From an uncultured Muribaculaceae bacterium (GTDB lineage: Bacteria; Bacteroidota; Bacteroidia; Bacteroidales; Muribaculaceae): a stretch of DNA of 41,873 nucleotides. The stretch spans positions 1 through 41,873 of the forward strand of contig CAJUBM010000003.1 in NCBI GenBank assembly GCA_910584735.1. Direction: 5' to 3'. Positions 16,734 through 24,904 of the stretch are shown here, piece by piece. Positions within the stretch are counted from its first letter, which is position 1, and every line of letters begins with the position of its first letter. A program made the translations under genes and the position numbers. Under the pieces are notes generated by a model, which was not told where the DNA came from, did not search any database, and saw nothing but the letters and a program-made list of their open reading frames with translations.

Positions 16734-18308
16734 ATGCCAGAAAGTAACAAGAAACAACAGGAAACCGGCACGGAATGTTGCGGCTCAGGATGTGCCACAT
16801 GCCCGCGCCGAGGCGAGGCCGGAGGCGATAAGACGTCGTGCGAGGGGTGTTCCTCCTCGTGTGGCGGCTGCGCCACATCCTCGGGCGCTTGTGCCGGAGG
16901 GTGCGGGGGCGACTGCAACCTGCGGGGGAAGCTGCACAGCTTCAATTATCTTGAGGATATCCCGGGAGGGTATGCCGAGGACAACATGGTGGAGGTTCAG
17001 TTCAAGAACACCCGCAAGGGATTCTACCTCAATTCCCAGCATATACCGCTGGAGGTAGGCGACTGGGTGGCTGTGGAAGCCTCGCCGGGGCATGACATAG
17101 GCCGGGTGTCGCTCACCGGGGCGCTTGTGCGGTTGCAGATGCGTAAGGCCGGCATAAAGCCCGATGCCGAGCAGCGCCGTGTGTTTCGCAAGGCGAAGGC
17201 CTCCGACATGGAACGCTATGATGCCGCCCGCGCCCGTGAGAATGACACCATGATACGTTCGCGCAAGATTGCATCCTCCTTGCAGCTTAATATGAAAATC
17301 GGCGATGTGGAATACCAAGGGGACGGCAACAAAGCCATCTTCTACTATATCGCGGACGAACGTGTCGACTTCCGCCAGCTTATAAAGGTGCTTGCCGAGA
17401 CCTTCAAGGTGCGTATAGAGATGAAGCAGATAGGCGCACGTCAGGAAGCCGGCCGTATCGGCGGTATAGGGCCGTGCGGCCGTCCGCTGTGCTGCACCAC
17501 ATGGATGGGCAATTTTGCCAGTGTCTCAACCTCGGCGGCACGTTATCAGGATATATCGCTCAATCCCCAGAAACTCGCCGGGCAGTGTGCCAAACTGAAG
17601 TGCTGCCTTAATTTCGAGATAGACACCTATGTGGAGGCTTCCAAGAAACTCCCCCCCAAGGATGCCAAACTCGAAACCGCCGATGCTACATTCTATTATT
17701 TCAAGGCCGATATTTTCCGGCGCGAGGTCACATACTCATCTGAAAAGGGGATGCCGGCCAACCTCGTTACGATTTCGGCGGAACGCGCCTTTGAGATTAT
17801 AGCTCTGAACAAGGCAGGGGAGAAACCCCTGAAACTTGTGTCGGAGGAGAAAGCCGAGGAAAAGTCGGCAGGTTTCTGCGACCTTGTCGGCCAGGATTCC
17901 CTTACCCGTTTCGATTCAAAGAAGAAAAAGAAGAAAAAGGGTGGTAAGGGAGACAAGTCTGATAAGGTGAACAAATCCTCGGACAAGGCAGAAGCGCCGA
18001 AAGGCGGACGCGAAGCCGAGACGCCGCAGGGACGTCAGCCGCGTCCGAAAGGGGAAGGGAAGGGAACGCCACGAGGCGACAACCGTCCCAACAAGCCCAA
18101 AGGAACGGCTTCCCGAGAACAGGGACTCCCCGGAGAGAATAATCCCAAAGATGGGGAACAGCCTAAGAAGAGGGCGCCAAGACGCGAACCGCGCCAAAAG
18201 GACGGCTCCTCGTCAAGGCCGAAGCCTACACGTGAACCGCAACCCCGCCAGGAAGCGGCACCTCGGTTGCGCCCCCTCAAGGAATCGCGCAACGAACCCT
18301 CTGCCTGA
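16734..18308 (+). CDS. ricT: RicT-like PSP1 domain protein
   Basis: 524 residues. The N-terminus holds 11 Cys in the first 62 residues (CCGSGCATC, CEGCSSSCGGC, CAGGCGGDC), suited to iron-sulfur or zinc binding. The PSP1/RicT core (about 65-340) includes GRIGGIGPCGRPLCC near 245 and KLKCCLNFE near 288, the conserved Cys of the family. The C-terminus (from about 390) is Lys/Arg/Pro/Gly-rich and disordered, and could bind RNA or acidic partners. It is 15 bp after rny and 48 bp before gldH. In Bacillus RicT works with RicA and RicF on RNase Y and RNA maturation; neither partner is in this window. The core assignment is firm; the role here is inferred. Confidence 0.92.
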   Translation: MPESNKKQQETGTECCGSGCATCPRRGEAGGDKTSCEGCSSSCGGCATSSGACAGGCGGDCNLRGKLHSFNYLEDIPGGYAEDNMVEVQFKNTRKGFYLNSQHIPLEVGDWVAVEASPGHDIGRVSLTGALVRLQMRKAGIKPDAEQRRVFRKAKASDMERYDAARARENDTMIRSRKIASSLQLNMKIGDVEYQGDGNKAIFYYIADERVDFRQLIKVLAETFKVRIEMKQIGARQEAGRIGGIGPCGRPLCCTTWMGNFASVSTSAARYQDISLNPQKLAGQCAKLKCCLNFEIDTYVEASKKLPPKDAKLETADATFYYFKADIFRREVTYSSEKGMPANLVTISAERAFEIIALNKAGEKPLKLVSEEKAEEKSAGFCDLVGQDSLTRFDSKKKKKKKGGKGDKSDKVNKSSDKAEAPKGGREAETPQGRQPRPKGEGKGTPRGDNRPNKPKGTASREQGLPGENNPKDGEQPKKRAPRREPRQKDGSSSRPKPTREPQPRQEAAPRLRPLKESRNEPSA

Positions 18309-18356
18309 TAGATTGTTCCTAACCTATGAACACTCTATAAATAATCCTCCATTGGT

Positions 18357-18836
18357 ATGAGAATGATGAAATCAGTGCATAAGCTCATGCTCATTACGGC
18401 GTTATTATCCGTGGTGGGCCTGGGTGCCTGCTCCGCGCCGGGGAATGATTACAGCGAATATCATACTTTGCCTGAGGAAGGATGGCTTTATGGTGATACG
18501 ATAGTTTTCACCCCTGATTTTGCCGACTCTGTAGCTACAGGGCGTCTTGTCACAGCGATTACCCATGGGAATGATTTTCGATTTTCATCGCTTGTATTGG
18601 AGGTGCTGTGGCGTGACGGAGGAGGACAGGTATGCCGTGATACTGTCTTTTTCCCATTGGCAGACAACTTCGGACGATGGCAGGGACGCGGTCTTGGGCC
18701 GCATCTCCAGATGGCGGATACCATCGGGCGCAGAGTGACCCTGACGCGTGGCGTACCTGTGAAAGTGAGGCATATAATGCGTACTGATACCCTCATGGCA
18801 CTGAGCCGTGTGGGAATATTCTTCATATCCGAATGA
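18357..18836 (+). CDS. gldH: gliding motility lipoprotein GldH
   Basis: 159 residues, the GldH length. The signal peptide ends in the lipobox LGAC with Cys25. The core has EYHTLPEEGWLYGDTIVF and the family-like strand FSSLVLEVLWRDGGG, then DTVFFPLADNFGRWQGRGLG. GldH is an envelope lipoprotein needed for gliding in Flavobacteria and is retained in many non-gliding Bacteroidota. The gene follows ricT by 48 bp, a common pairing in this phylum, and probably belongs to the rny-ricT unit. Start M1 is used; M3 and M4 are nearby alternatives. Confidence 0.88.
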   Translation: MRMMKSVHKLMLITALLSVVGLGACSAPGNDYSEYHTLPEEGWLYGDTIVFTPDFADSVATGRLVTAITHGNDFRFSSLVLEVLWRDGGGQVCRDTVFFPLADNFGRWQGRGLGPHLQMADTIGRRVTLTRGVPVKVRHIMRTDTLMALSRVGIFFISE

Positions 18837-18875
18837 AATATAAAACTTCTTATGGACAGATAGTCCGAAATGTGT

Positions 18876-18912
18876 CGGCTATTTGCCCGTAAGGAGTGAT
18901 AAAAAATAGCCG
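18876..18912 (+). promoter_or_regulatory. hairpin abutting the M24 peptidase start codon
   Basis: CGGCTATTT 18876-18884 pairs with AAATAGCCG 18904-18912. The loop contains the SD-like AAGGAGTGA, two bases before the ATG at 18915. It could shield the ribosome-binding region or act as a weak terminator of gldH. Confidence 0.5.
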
Positions 18913-18914
18913 TT

Positions 18915-20090
18915 ATGGAAAATCTTATGCTTCTTCCCCCGGAGGAAGCCCTGCTGCGTCTGCACAAGGTGCAGGAAGGCATGGCCGGGCTTTGCGACGG
19001 GATTATCGTTACAGATAACGCCGATATATATTATCTGACGGGACGTGTGTTTGCCGGCTGGGCCTATATCCCTTCCGTGGGAACTCCGCGCTGGTTCGTG
19101 CGGCGCCCGGTGCATCTTCATGGCGACGATGTGGTTATGGTGCGAAAGCCGGAAGAGATAGCATCGCACCTGGCCTCTGAAGAACGTCCGAAGATTGTTG
19201 GATTGGAGCTTGACATCATATCGTACACGCAGGCCGAGCGTCTGAAAAAGATTTTCGACGGGGCTGAGGTGATAGATGCCACGGCGCTCCTGAGGCAGAC
19301 CCGGTCGGTGAAAACCGCGTTTGAGATAGATATGATACGCCGCTCAGGCGTAAAACATGCCGAGGTCTACAGCCGTATCCCCTCGCTTTTCAATATCGGT
19401 ATGACTGATTATGAGTTGCAGGTGGAAATCGAACATCTCAGCCGTGTGGAGGGATGTCTGGGCCAGTTCCGAATCTCCGGGCAGTCTATGGAATTCTTTA
19501 TGGGGAACGTACTTTCAGGCGACAACGCCGATGCCCCGAGTCCTTATGATTTCGCAATGGGTGGCAAGGGTATGGATCCATCCCTTCCGGTAGGTGCCAG
19601 CGGCGACGAGATAAAGCGCGGACAGACCGTGATGGTCGATGTTAACGGCAACTATACGGGCTATATGACCGATATGACCCGGGTGTTCTCGCTCGGAGAG
19701 ATTCCGGAATTAGCCTTACGTGCACACAGATGCTCTATCGACATCCACCGTATGTTCTCACGTGAGGCCGTCCCGGATGCGGAGGCTTCCGCTCTCTATG
19801 AGAAGGCTCTTGAGATAGTGCGTGAGGCCGGTCTTGAACCTTATTATATGGGTCACCGCCAGCATGCCGGATTCATAGGGCATGGTGTGGGAATCGAGAT
19901 TAACGAATGGCCTGTGATTGCACCCCGTTCGCGCCAAATACTCGAAGAAGGCAATGTCATAGCCTTAGAGCCGAAATTCGTGATTCCGGGTACGGGGGCC
20001 GTGGGTGTGGAGAACACCTATGTTGTGCGGGCCGCCGGAGCGCAATGTCTTACCAACGCTCCTGAAGAGATAATCCCCCTTTTTGAATAA
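18915..20090 (+). CDS. M24 family metallopeptidase (Xaa-Pro aminopeptidase-like)
   Basis: 391 residues. The N-terminal creatinase-like domain (about 1-150) has DGIIVTDNADIYYLTGR. The C-terminal pita-bread domain carries the five metal ligands in order: Asp in VMVDVNG (about 242), Asp in MTDMTR (about 253), His in GHGVGIEINEWP (about 322), Glu in ALEPKF (about 350) and Glu in VGVENTYVV (about 365). This predicts a two-metal aminopeptidase that removes residues before proline, in the cytosol. It is preceded by gldH (78 bp) and its stop lies 13 bp before the preferred cca start. Prolidase or related specificity cannot be excluded. Confidence 0.92.
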   Translation: MENLMLLPPEEALLRLHKVQEGMAGLCDGIIVTDNADIYYLTGRVFAGWAYIPSVGTPRWFVRRPVHLHGDDVVMVRKPEEIASHLASEERPKIVGLELDIISYTQAERLKKIFDGAEVIDATALLRQTRSVKTAFEIDMIRRSGVKHAEVYSRIPSLFNIGMTDYELQVEIEHLSRVEGCLGQFRISGQSMEFFMGNVLSGDNADAPSPYDFAMGGKGMDPSLPVGASGDEIKRGQTVMVDVNGNYTGYMTDMTRVFSLGEIPELALRAHRCSIDIHRMFSREAVPDAEASALYEKALEIVREAGLEPYYMGHRQHAGFIGHGVGIEINEWPVIAPRSRQILEEGNVIALEPKFVIPGTGAVGVENTYVVRAAGAQCLTNAPEEIIPLFE

Positions 20091-20103
20091 GGACTTCCGG
20101 CAT

Positions 20104-21513
20104 ATGAAGGAGAAGATTGACAAGCCCGTATTCCACATTGTAGGCGAGGCGGCCGACAGGCTCGGGCGCGAATGTTACGTTGTAGGCGGATATGTGCGCG
20201 ACCTTATGCTGGGACGTGATTCGAAAGATATAGATTTCGTTACCGTAGGGTCGGGTATCGAAGTGGCGCGCGAGGTTTCGCGGACTATGCATGCCCATCT
20301 GGCGGTGTACCGCAATTTCGGCACGGCCCAGGTGAAGAAAGGCTCTATGGAACTGGAGTTTGTAGGTGCCCGCCGTGAGTCGTATAACCGTAACAGCCGT
20401 AAACCTATTGTGGAGGACGGTACTCTTGACGATGACCTTGCCAGGCGTGACTTCACTATCAATGCTATGGCGCTGTGTGTGAACTCCGAACGGTTCGGCG
20501 AGCTTGTAGACCGTTATAACGGTGTCAGTGACCTCCACGATGGTCTGATACGCACACCGCTTGACCCTGACGTCACCTTTTCGGACGACCCTCTGCGGAT
20601 GATGCGGGCCATACGGTTCGCCACACAGCTACAGTTCACCATAGTAAAGGACACGCTTGACGCTATAACCCGCAATGCACATCGTATAGGCATTATATCG
20701 CGCGAACGCATATATGATGAGCTTACAAAGATTATGAAGTCCCCAAAGCCTTCGATAGGGTGGGAGCTGCTTTTGAAAACCGGTCTGTTGAAACTCATAT
20801 TCCCCGAGATGGCCGCCCTGCGCGGGGTAGAGGTGGTGAACGGCGTGGGACACAAGGATAATTTCTACCATACAGTGTCGGTGGTTGACAACGTGGCGCG
20901 GCGTACTGACAGCCTCTGGTTGCGTTGGGCCGCGCTGTTCCACGATATAGGGAAACCGGTTACCAAACGCTTTGACAAGAGCCTCGGCTGGACTTTCCAC
21001 GGGCATAATGCCGTTGGAGCCAGAATGATACCACGTATTTTCCGCCGAATGAAGTTCCCGATGAACGAGCATATGAAATATGTGCAGAAACTGGTGGAAC
21101 TGCATATGCGGCCGATAGCGTTGGTCGAGGATGAGGTGACCGATTCGGCAGTGCGGCGTATGCTTTTTGAAGCGGGCGATGATGTGGACGACCTCATGAC
21201 CCTTTGCGCGGCCGATATAACGTCCAAGAACCGCGAGAAGGTAGAGCGTTTCCAGGCCAATTATGAGCTTGTGAAGCAAAAGATGGTAGAGCTTGAGGAA
21301 CGCGACCGCATACGTAATTTCCAGCCGCCGGTCAATGGCATAGAGATTATGGAGACTTTCGGCCTGGGAGAATGTCACCAGGTGGGTATTATAAAGGAAC
21401 GTATAAAGAACGCCATCCTTGACGGTGATATTCCCAACGAACATGATGCTGCCCGCGAGTTCATGCTGTCTTTTGCCGAGGCTGAACTGGCGCTTAAGCC
21501 TGTGAAAGACTAA
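20104..21513 (+). CDS. cca: CCA tRNA nucleotidyltransferase with HD domain
   Basis: The ATG at 20104 (MKEKIDKPVFHIV) is preferred over a TTG at 20083 that overlaps the previous gene by 8 nt; it gives 469 residues. The class II nucleotidyltransferase head shows GGYVRDLMLGRDSKDIDF near residue 28, with the catalytic D-x-D, and RRDFTINAMAL downstream. DDPLRMMRAIRFA marks the RNA-binding neck. An HD domain follows (LFHDIGKP near 279). The enzyme adds CCA to tRNA 3' ends from CTP and ATP; the HD part may be a phosphatase or phosphodiesterase. It is the last gene before a long hairpin whose left arm overlaps its stop codon. Confidence 0.95.
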   Translation: MKEKIDKPVFHIVGEAADRLGRECYVVGGYVRDLMLGRDSKDIDFVTVGSGIEVAREVSRTMHAHLAVYRNFGTAQVKKGSMELEFVGARRESYNRNSRKPIVEDGTLDDDLARRDFTINAMALCVNSERFGELVDRYNGVSDLHDGLIRTPLDPDVTFSDDPLRMMRAIRFATQLQFTIVKDTLDAITRNAHRIGIISRERIYDELTKIMKSPKPSIGWELLLKTGLLKLIFPEMAALRGVEVVNGVGHKDNFYHTVSVVDNVARRTDSLWLRWAALFHDIGKPVTKRFDKSLGWTFHGHNAVGARMIPRIFRRMKFPMNEHMKYVQKLVELHMRPIALVEDEVTDSAVRRMLFEAGDDVDDLMTLCAADITSKNREKVERFQANYELVKQKMVELEERDRIRNFQPPVNGIEIMETFGLGECHQVGIIKERIKNAILDGDIPNEHDAAREFMLSFAEAELALKPVKD

Positions 21514-21584
21514 TCACCGATACAATACAGCCACCCCCTCCGGATTGCTCATCGGGAGGGGGTGGCTGTATTGTATCGGTGATT
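21512..21584. terminator. 30-bp perfect hairpin between convergent genes
   Basis: Arms 21512-21541 and 21555-21584 are exact reverse complements over 30 bp with a 13-nt loop. The left arm begins inside the cca stop codon. It serves both cca and the convergent secreted-protein gene ending at 21593. There is no long T-run; stem length may suffice. Such a perfect long stem is unusual for an intrinsic terminator. Confidence 0.8.
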
Positions 21585-21592
21585 ATTGGTGC

Positions 21593-23221
21593 TTACTTGG
21601 TTTTGAGTACACTCTTTATTCCTTTGGAAGCCACATCGTCAGGGGATGCCTGGATAAGATTGCCGCTCCATGAACCCTTCAATGAGTGCCCGTTGTCATC
21701 AGTGAGATTAAAGGTGATCGTGGATACTCCGTTGACTGTGGTTATGGTGAGGCTGCCTCCGTTTACAGGGGCTATCAAGGTCTGGTAACCATCGGCATCG
21801 GTTGAATCCAGGTCTCCGTACCATGAGTGTATGGTGTTGCCGCCGAAGTCGCAATATCCGCGTACACCGCTGAAGGCGTTAAACTTATCGTTGATTTCAT
21901 ATGTGCCGTCAGGAAGTTTGTCACCATCAGCAAACAAATCCAGAGTCAGGAAGTCGCCATGTTCCGATGCCGGGTCTGTAACCATAAGTATGTATGATGT
22001 GATGCCCGGTTTCAGATAGTTGTCGCCCATGTTATAGGCTATAGCTACCGTATTGTCAACGAAATTAAGCTGGTGGTCGCCTGTGATTGTGGAGTAGGGG
22101 CGTTCAGGTTCCTGGTCGAAGTTGTCGCAGAAGTTGCGGATTGCCGGATTGCCGCTGTAGGATCCTTTCACCTTTATGCCTTCGGTAGTTTCAAAATCGA
22201 AGTTAAAGGTTGTGCCGTTGTCGGCAACGGTGAGTGTACCGCCGCTAAGATGGGCAACCTGGAGCTTGCCATCGGTGCCTATATAGGTGATATATGAACC
22301 TACATGGCCAACTATTCCAAGGGCATCGATTATCGAACCGAGTATGAATGAGAACGGATGGTAGGCATATAGTATGTCGCTGCCACGTGTTCGGTTATCA
22401 ACGGTATATACGCCGTCGGCTATCTTTGGCGATGGGTATGCTTCCGGGGTCGGATTGGCCACTTTGGGGATATAGAGGTCCAGATTCATCCAATATCCTT
22501 CTGTCTGTTTGCCGTCCTCGAATGTCCCGGTATAGAGTTGCATAGTGACATCATCGGCAAAATGGTAGTTCCAGTTGGCATAATATCGTCCCTGTGCGCC
22601 CTCGAAGTTTACGTTCACATCTTCTTTGAATGTCTCGTAGTTTGTTGGGTCGATGCGGAAATTTATGGGGCCTTCAAACGAGATGTCCACTTTCTCTCCG
22701 CCAAGTGTGACGAGTTCGGCACGGATATCATATTCACCGTCCTGGTAGTCTACATCAATGAATCCGCCGGCAAGGATAGACATGTTCAGCCCTTCATTTC
22801 CCGGGGCGGTACGTTCTATCATGCTGGATTTGTTCACGTCCCAGGTGAATAAGTCCTTGCCGTTCCCGATGCCGTAGTTGCCTACGGGAATCATAGCCGT
22901 GGCTCCGTTGCTCAAAGGGGCGGTGAAAGCGAGGGTGAAAAGACGGTCGCCGTTATTGGACGGGAGACCGTTTTGGTCGGTAGGGGCGGTGGCGATGTCG
23001 ATTCTATAGGTGGCCTTGTCCGTAGAGGTGGAGTACATGGCGTACACTATATGGTCGGCAGGGGTGAAAGAGGGCTGTTCCTGGGTTGATACCGACTCAA
23101 TCTGGTCAACGGGTATTTTTGTGGTGTTGCCATCGGTTGTGTGAACAACCATGTTGTATTTCTGGGCGCTGAGGGTCATAGCCGACAGCAGGGCTGCGCA
23201 GAATATGAGTGATTTTTTCAT
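21593..23221 (-). CDS. secreted protein with three repeated beta modules
   Basis: 542 residues. MKKSLIFCAALLSAMTLSAQ is a clear signal peptide with cleavage after SAQ. A short segment MVVHTTDGNTTKIPVDQIES follows, paralleled in the two upstream genes. Then come about three modules (near 55-190, 205-360 and 365-525). The second and third each have a lipocalin-like pattern: LDLYIP or LDLFADGDKL, a DGTY turn, then GGSLTI or GGTLTV and a closing GSYSGN or GSWSGN. The related LDFFAD..LPAGTYTI pattern occurs in the 304-residue neighbour. I recognise no named family. It lies 8 bp after the 157-residue gene, so the three form an operon. The C-terminus (GIKSVLKTK) lacks a clear sorting tail. Export beyond the inner membrane is expected, its function unknown. 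Confidence 0.82.
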   Translation of the reverse strand: MKKSLIFCAALLSAMTLSAQKYNMVVHTTDGNTTKIPVDQIESVSTQEQPSFTPADHIVYAMYSTSTDKATYRIDIATAPTDQNGLPSNNGDRLFTLAFTAPLSNGATAMIPVGNYGIGNGKDLFTWDVNKSSMIERTAPGNEGLNMSILAGGFIDVDYQDGEYDIRAELVTLGGEKVDISFEGPINFRIDPTNYETFKEDVNVNFEGAQGRYYANWNYHFADDVTMQLYTGTFEDGKQTEGYWMNLDLYIPKVANPTPEAYPSPKIADGVYTVDNRTRGSDILYAYHPFSFILGSIIDALGIVGHVGSYITYIGTDGKLQVAHLSGGTLTVADNGTTFNFDFETTEGIKVKGSYSGNPAIRNFCDNFDQEPERPYSTITGDHQLNFVDNTVAIAYNMGDNYLKPGITSYILMVTDPASEHGDFLTLDLFADGDKLPDGTYEINDKFNAFSGVRGYCDFGGNTIHSWYGDLDSTDADGYQTLIAPVNGGSLTITTVNGVSTITFNLTDDNGHSLKGSWSGNLIQASPDDVASKGIKSVLKTK

Positions 23222-23229
23222 GGCGTATC

Positions 23230-23703
23230 TTATTTTACGAATTTAAAGGAGTGGATGGGGGAGGAGGCTACGTATACGCCTGCTTCCAGGTCTGAGATAG
23301 CAACAGTGGCACGGCCGTCACTGTCAGCACGTCCGTCGGCGAGTTTTTTGCCGTCAAGGGAGAAGATAGCCAGCACCATTCCTTCGTCAAGGCCTTCGAA
23401 AATGATGGTCTCGCCGGTGAATGTTACGATGATGTCGGCTTTATTGTCCGTCACATTGTCAAGCCCTACGGTCTTGGAGAATGTGAGGTTCTGGAGGTCG
23501 GCTATAGGGTGGTGCACGTTGTCGGTGCCGGTAGTGATTACCATATCCTGCTCTACGAAGGACACTTTCGGGTCGTTCTTGAACTTGTATTCTACCGTTT
23601 CGCCTGATTTTTTGTTTACAACCAGGGAGTGTTCTACTGTCTGGGCCATCATGGCGGCTGCTGAAAGCACTAAGGCCACGACTGCGATTATATATCGTTT
23701 CAT
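23230..23703 (-). CDS. small secreted protein with type IX sorting-like tail
   Basis: 157 residues. Signal peptide MKRYIIAVVALVLSAAAMMAQ, then SLVVNKKSGETVEYKF, which matches the post-signal segment of its neighbours (DGNTTKIPVDQIES; SGEQHRFGVNRIEQ). The C-terminal 70 residues read MVLAIFSLDGKKLADGRADS, ISDLEAGVYVASS and a KFVK end. This fits the type IX secretion type A sorting domain, with a G-K-K turn, LEAGVYV strand and terminal Lys. It is almost only a leader plus tail with little between, so it might be a chaperone, decoy or modified remnant of a larger cargo. It lies between the 304- and 542-residue genes. Confidence 0.8.
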   Translation of the reverse strand: MKRYIIAVVALVLSAAAMMAQTVEHSLVVNKKSGETVEYKFKNDPKVSFVEQDMVITTGTDNVHHPIADLQNLTFSKTVGLDNVTDNKADIIVTFTGETIIFEGLDEGMVLAIFSLDGKKLADGRADSDGRATVAISDLEAGVYVASSPIHSFKFVK

Positions 23704-23730
23704 CTGAGTATTCGTTTTGTGGGATTGGTT

Positions 23731-24645
23731 TTATTCGGTTTCGATGGTGATTTCGCCTGAATATGTGATATGGGCCTCGCGTCCGTTGTCAAGGGTCACG
23801 TTCATCTCGATGGTGTGGATGTTGCCGTTGACGGTGACTGTTACTGTGCCGTCTGAGAAGCGGTGGTTGCCACGGTCTGAGGACGGGCCGGTGTAGATGT
23901 CGATGGAGGATTTCTGGTAGTAGAGAGTGCCTGCGGGGTGTGCGTCAGACCGGTCGATGGTATATGTGCCTGCGGGGAGGTTGGTTGAAGACTCGTCGGC
24001 GAAGAAGTCGAGGGTCATCTCGTAGTCCCAGGGAGCATCGTTGAGCTTGATATAGTGCTCGCCCGGCTGTGGGTCGTTGATTATCTTCTTTGTGGCAGAT
24101 GTCAGGACAATCTCCATAGCCTTGGGATGGCTCGTGTATGAAGGTAGTTCTCCTGTGAAGCGGCCGTTTATGTCCAAGCCTGAAGCTGTGCGTACGGCTA
24201 TGTCGATGGTATAGACACCCTCGTTGTCCGTGACGGTTACCTGTCCGGCTCCTATGTAGTCAGGGGTCTGTCCGGCCTCAGGCATGAAGTAGGAGTAGGA
24301 CGGGTCTATGGTCCATTGGTTGTTCATGGCGTTTACGGTGTAGGTGCCGGCTTCGAGGTATGTGGCCTCTGTGGTACCCCACATGTCGAGGTTGATTATG
24401 TTTTTCCCCTCGGCATCGGTGAATGTCATACCGACATTACCTCCGCTATAGGGTGACACCGTGACGGCGGTGTAGTCTATAAGGTCAGGGTCGGGTTCAT
24501 CTTCTATTTCCTCGAATGTGATTTGCTCGATTCGGTTTACTCCGAAGCGGTGTTGTTCGCCGCTTTTGTCTAACACTATCATGGTCTGTGCGCTCATAGA
24601 TGCCGCGCAGAGCAATAGTGATGAAAGAAAGTAGATTTTCTTCAT
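23731..24645 (-). CDS. secreted protein with two repeated beta modules
   Basis: 304 residues. The signal peptide is MKKIYFLSSLLLCAASMSAQ, then MIVLDKSGEQHRFGVNRIEQ, shared in pattern with the next two genes. Two modules follow (about 55-165 and 170-300). Each has a LDMW or LDFFAD strand, an AGTYTV or AGTYTI turn, a G-VTVT strand and an antiparallel closing strand (INGRFTGEL; ITYSGEI). The modules resemble those in the 542-residue protein. It is the first gene of the reverse-strand cluster, with a TATATTTG box upstream at 24749-24756. No catalytic motif is evident. It may be a surface-binding or carrier protein; function not recognised. Confidence 0.82.
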   Translation of the reverse strand: MKKIYFLSSLLLCAASMSAQTMIVLDKSGEQHRFGVNRIEQITFEEIEDEPDPDLIDYTAVTVSPYSGGNVGMTFTDAEGKNIINLDMWGTTEATYLEAGTYTVNAMNNQWTIDPSYSYFMPEAGQTPDYIGAGQVTVTDNEGVYTIDIAVRTASGLDINGRFTGELPSYTSHPKAMEIVLTSATKKIINDPQPGEHYIKLNDAPWDYEMTLDFFADESSTNLPAGTYTIDRSDAHPAGTLYYQKSSIDIYTGPSSDRGNHRFSDGTVTVTVNGNIHTIEMNVTLDNGREAHITYSGEITIETE

Positions 24646-24748
24646 GGGGTTAAAAATATAGGGTTTGTATTATTATGGGCTATATAGCGGTCGCTCTGTG
24701 TTGCAGGCTTTGATTAATCGATTTTTAAGCAAAATTGATTGCCGGGTT

Positions 24749-24756
24749 CAAATATA
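24749..24756 (-). promoter_or_regulatory. -7 box for the secreted-protein cluster
   Basis: TATATTTG on the reverse strand, about 105 nt before the ATG at 24645. No good -33 is visible. Between it and the gene I see no further feature. Confidence 0.5.
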
Positions 24757-24845
24757 GGAATAAACTATGGTTGAAATACGATTTTGGTAGTTAAAAAATA
24801 TTAAATGGATTTAATGGTTAATGGCTTTAGATTTTGGGGTATGAT

Positions 24846-24878
24846 TAAGGCGTTGTGTCCGGCGGACACAACGCCTTA
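24846..24878 (-). terminator. terminator after the ECF sigma gene
   Basis: Perfect 16-bp arms 24846-24861 and 24863-24878 around a single base form a near-continuous palindrome, 27 bp past the sigma-factor stop. It separates the sigma gene from the secreted-protein cluster. Confidence 0.75.
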
Positions 24879-24904
24879 TGATTGTAAGATGTCTCTTTAT
24901 ATCC

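Noticed and set aside
15921..16757. 278-codon antisense ORF over rny
   Set aside because: Shadow of the HD and C-terminal domain of RNase Y; no recognisable protein features.
20629..21444. 271-codon antisense ORF over cca
   Set aside because: Shadow of a conserved gene in high-GC sequence where stop codons are rare on the other strand.
21512..21584. 30-bp palindrome as a recombinase attachment site
   Set aside because: No integrase, no direct duplication and no foreign DNA on either side; a terminator-type role is simpler.
24646..24904. anti-sigma factor gene near the ECF sigma gene
   Set aside because: No ORF of suitable size with a TM helix or zinc motif lies on either side; the neighbours are a secreted protein and an empty spacer.
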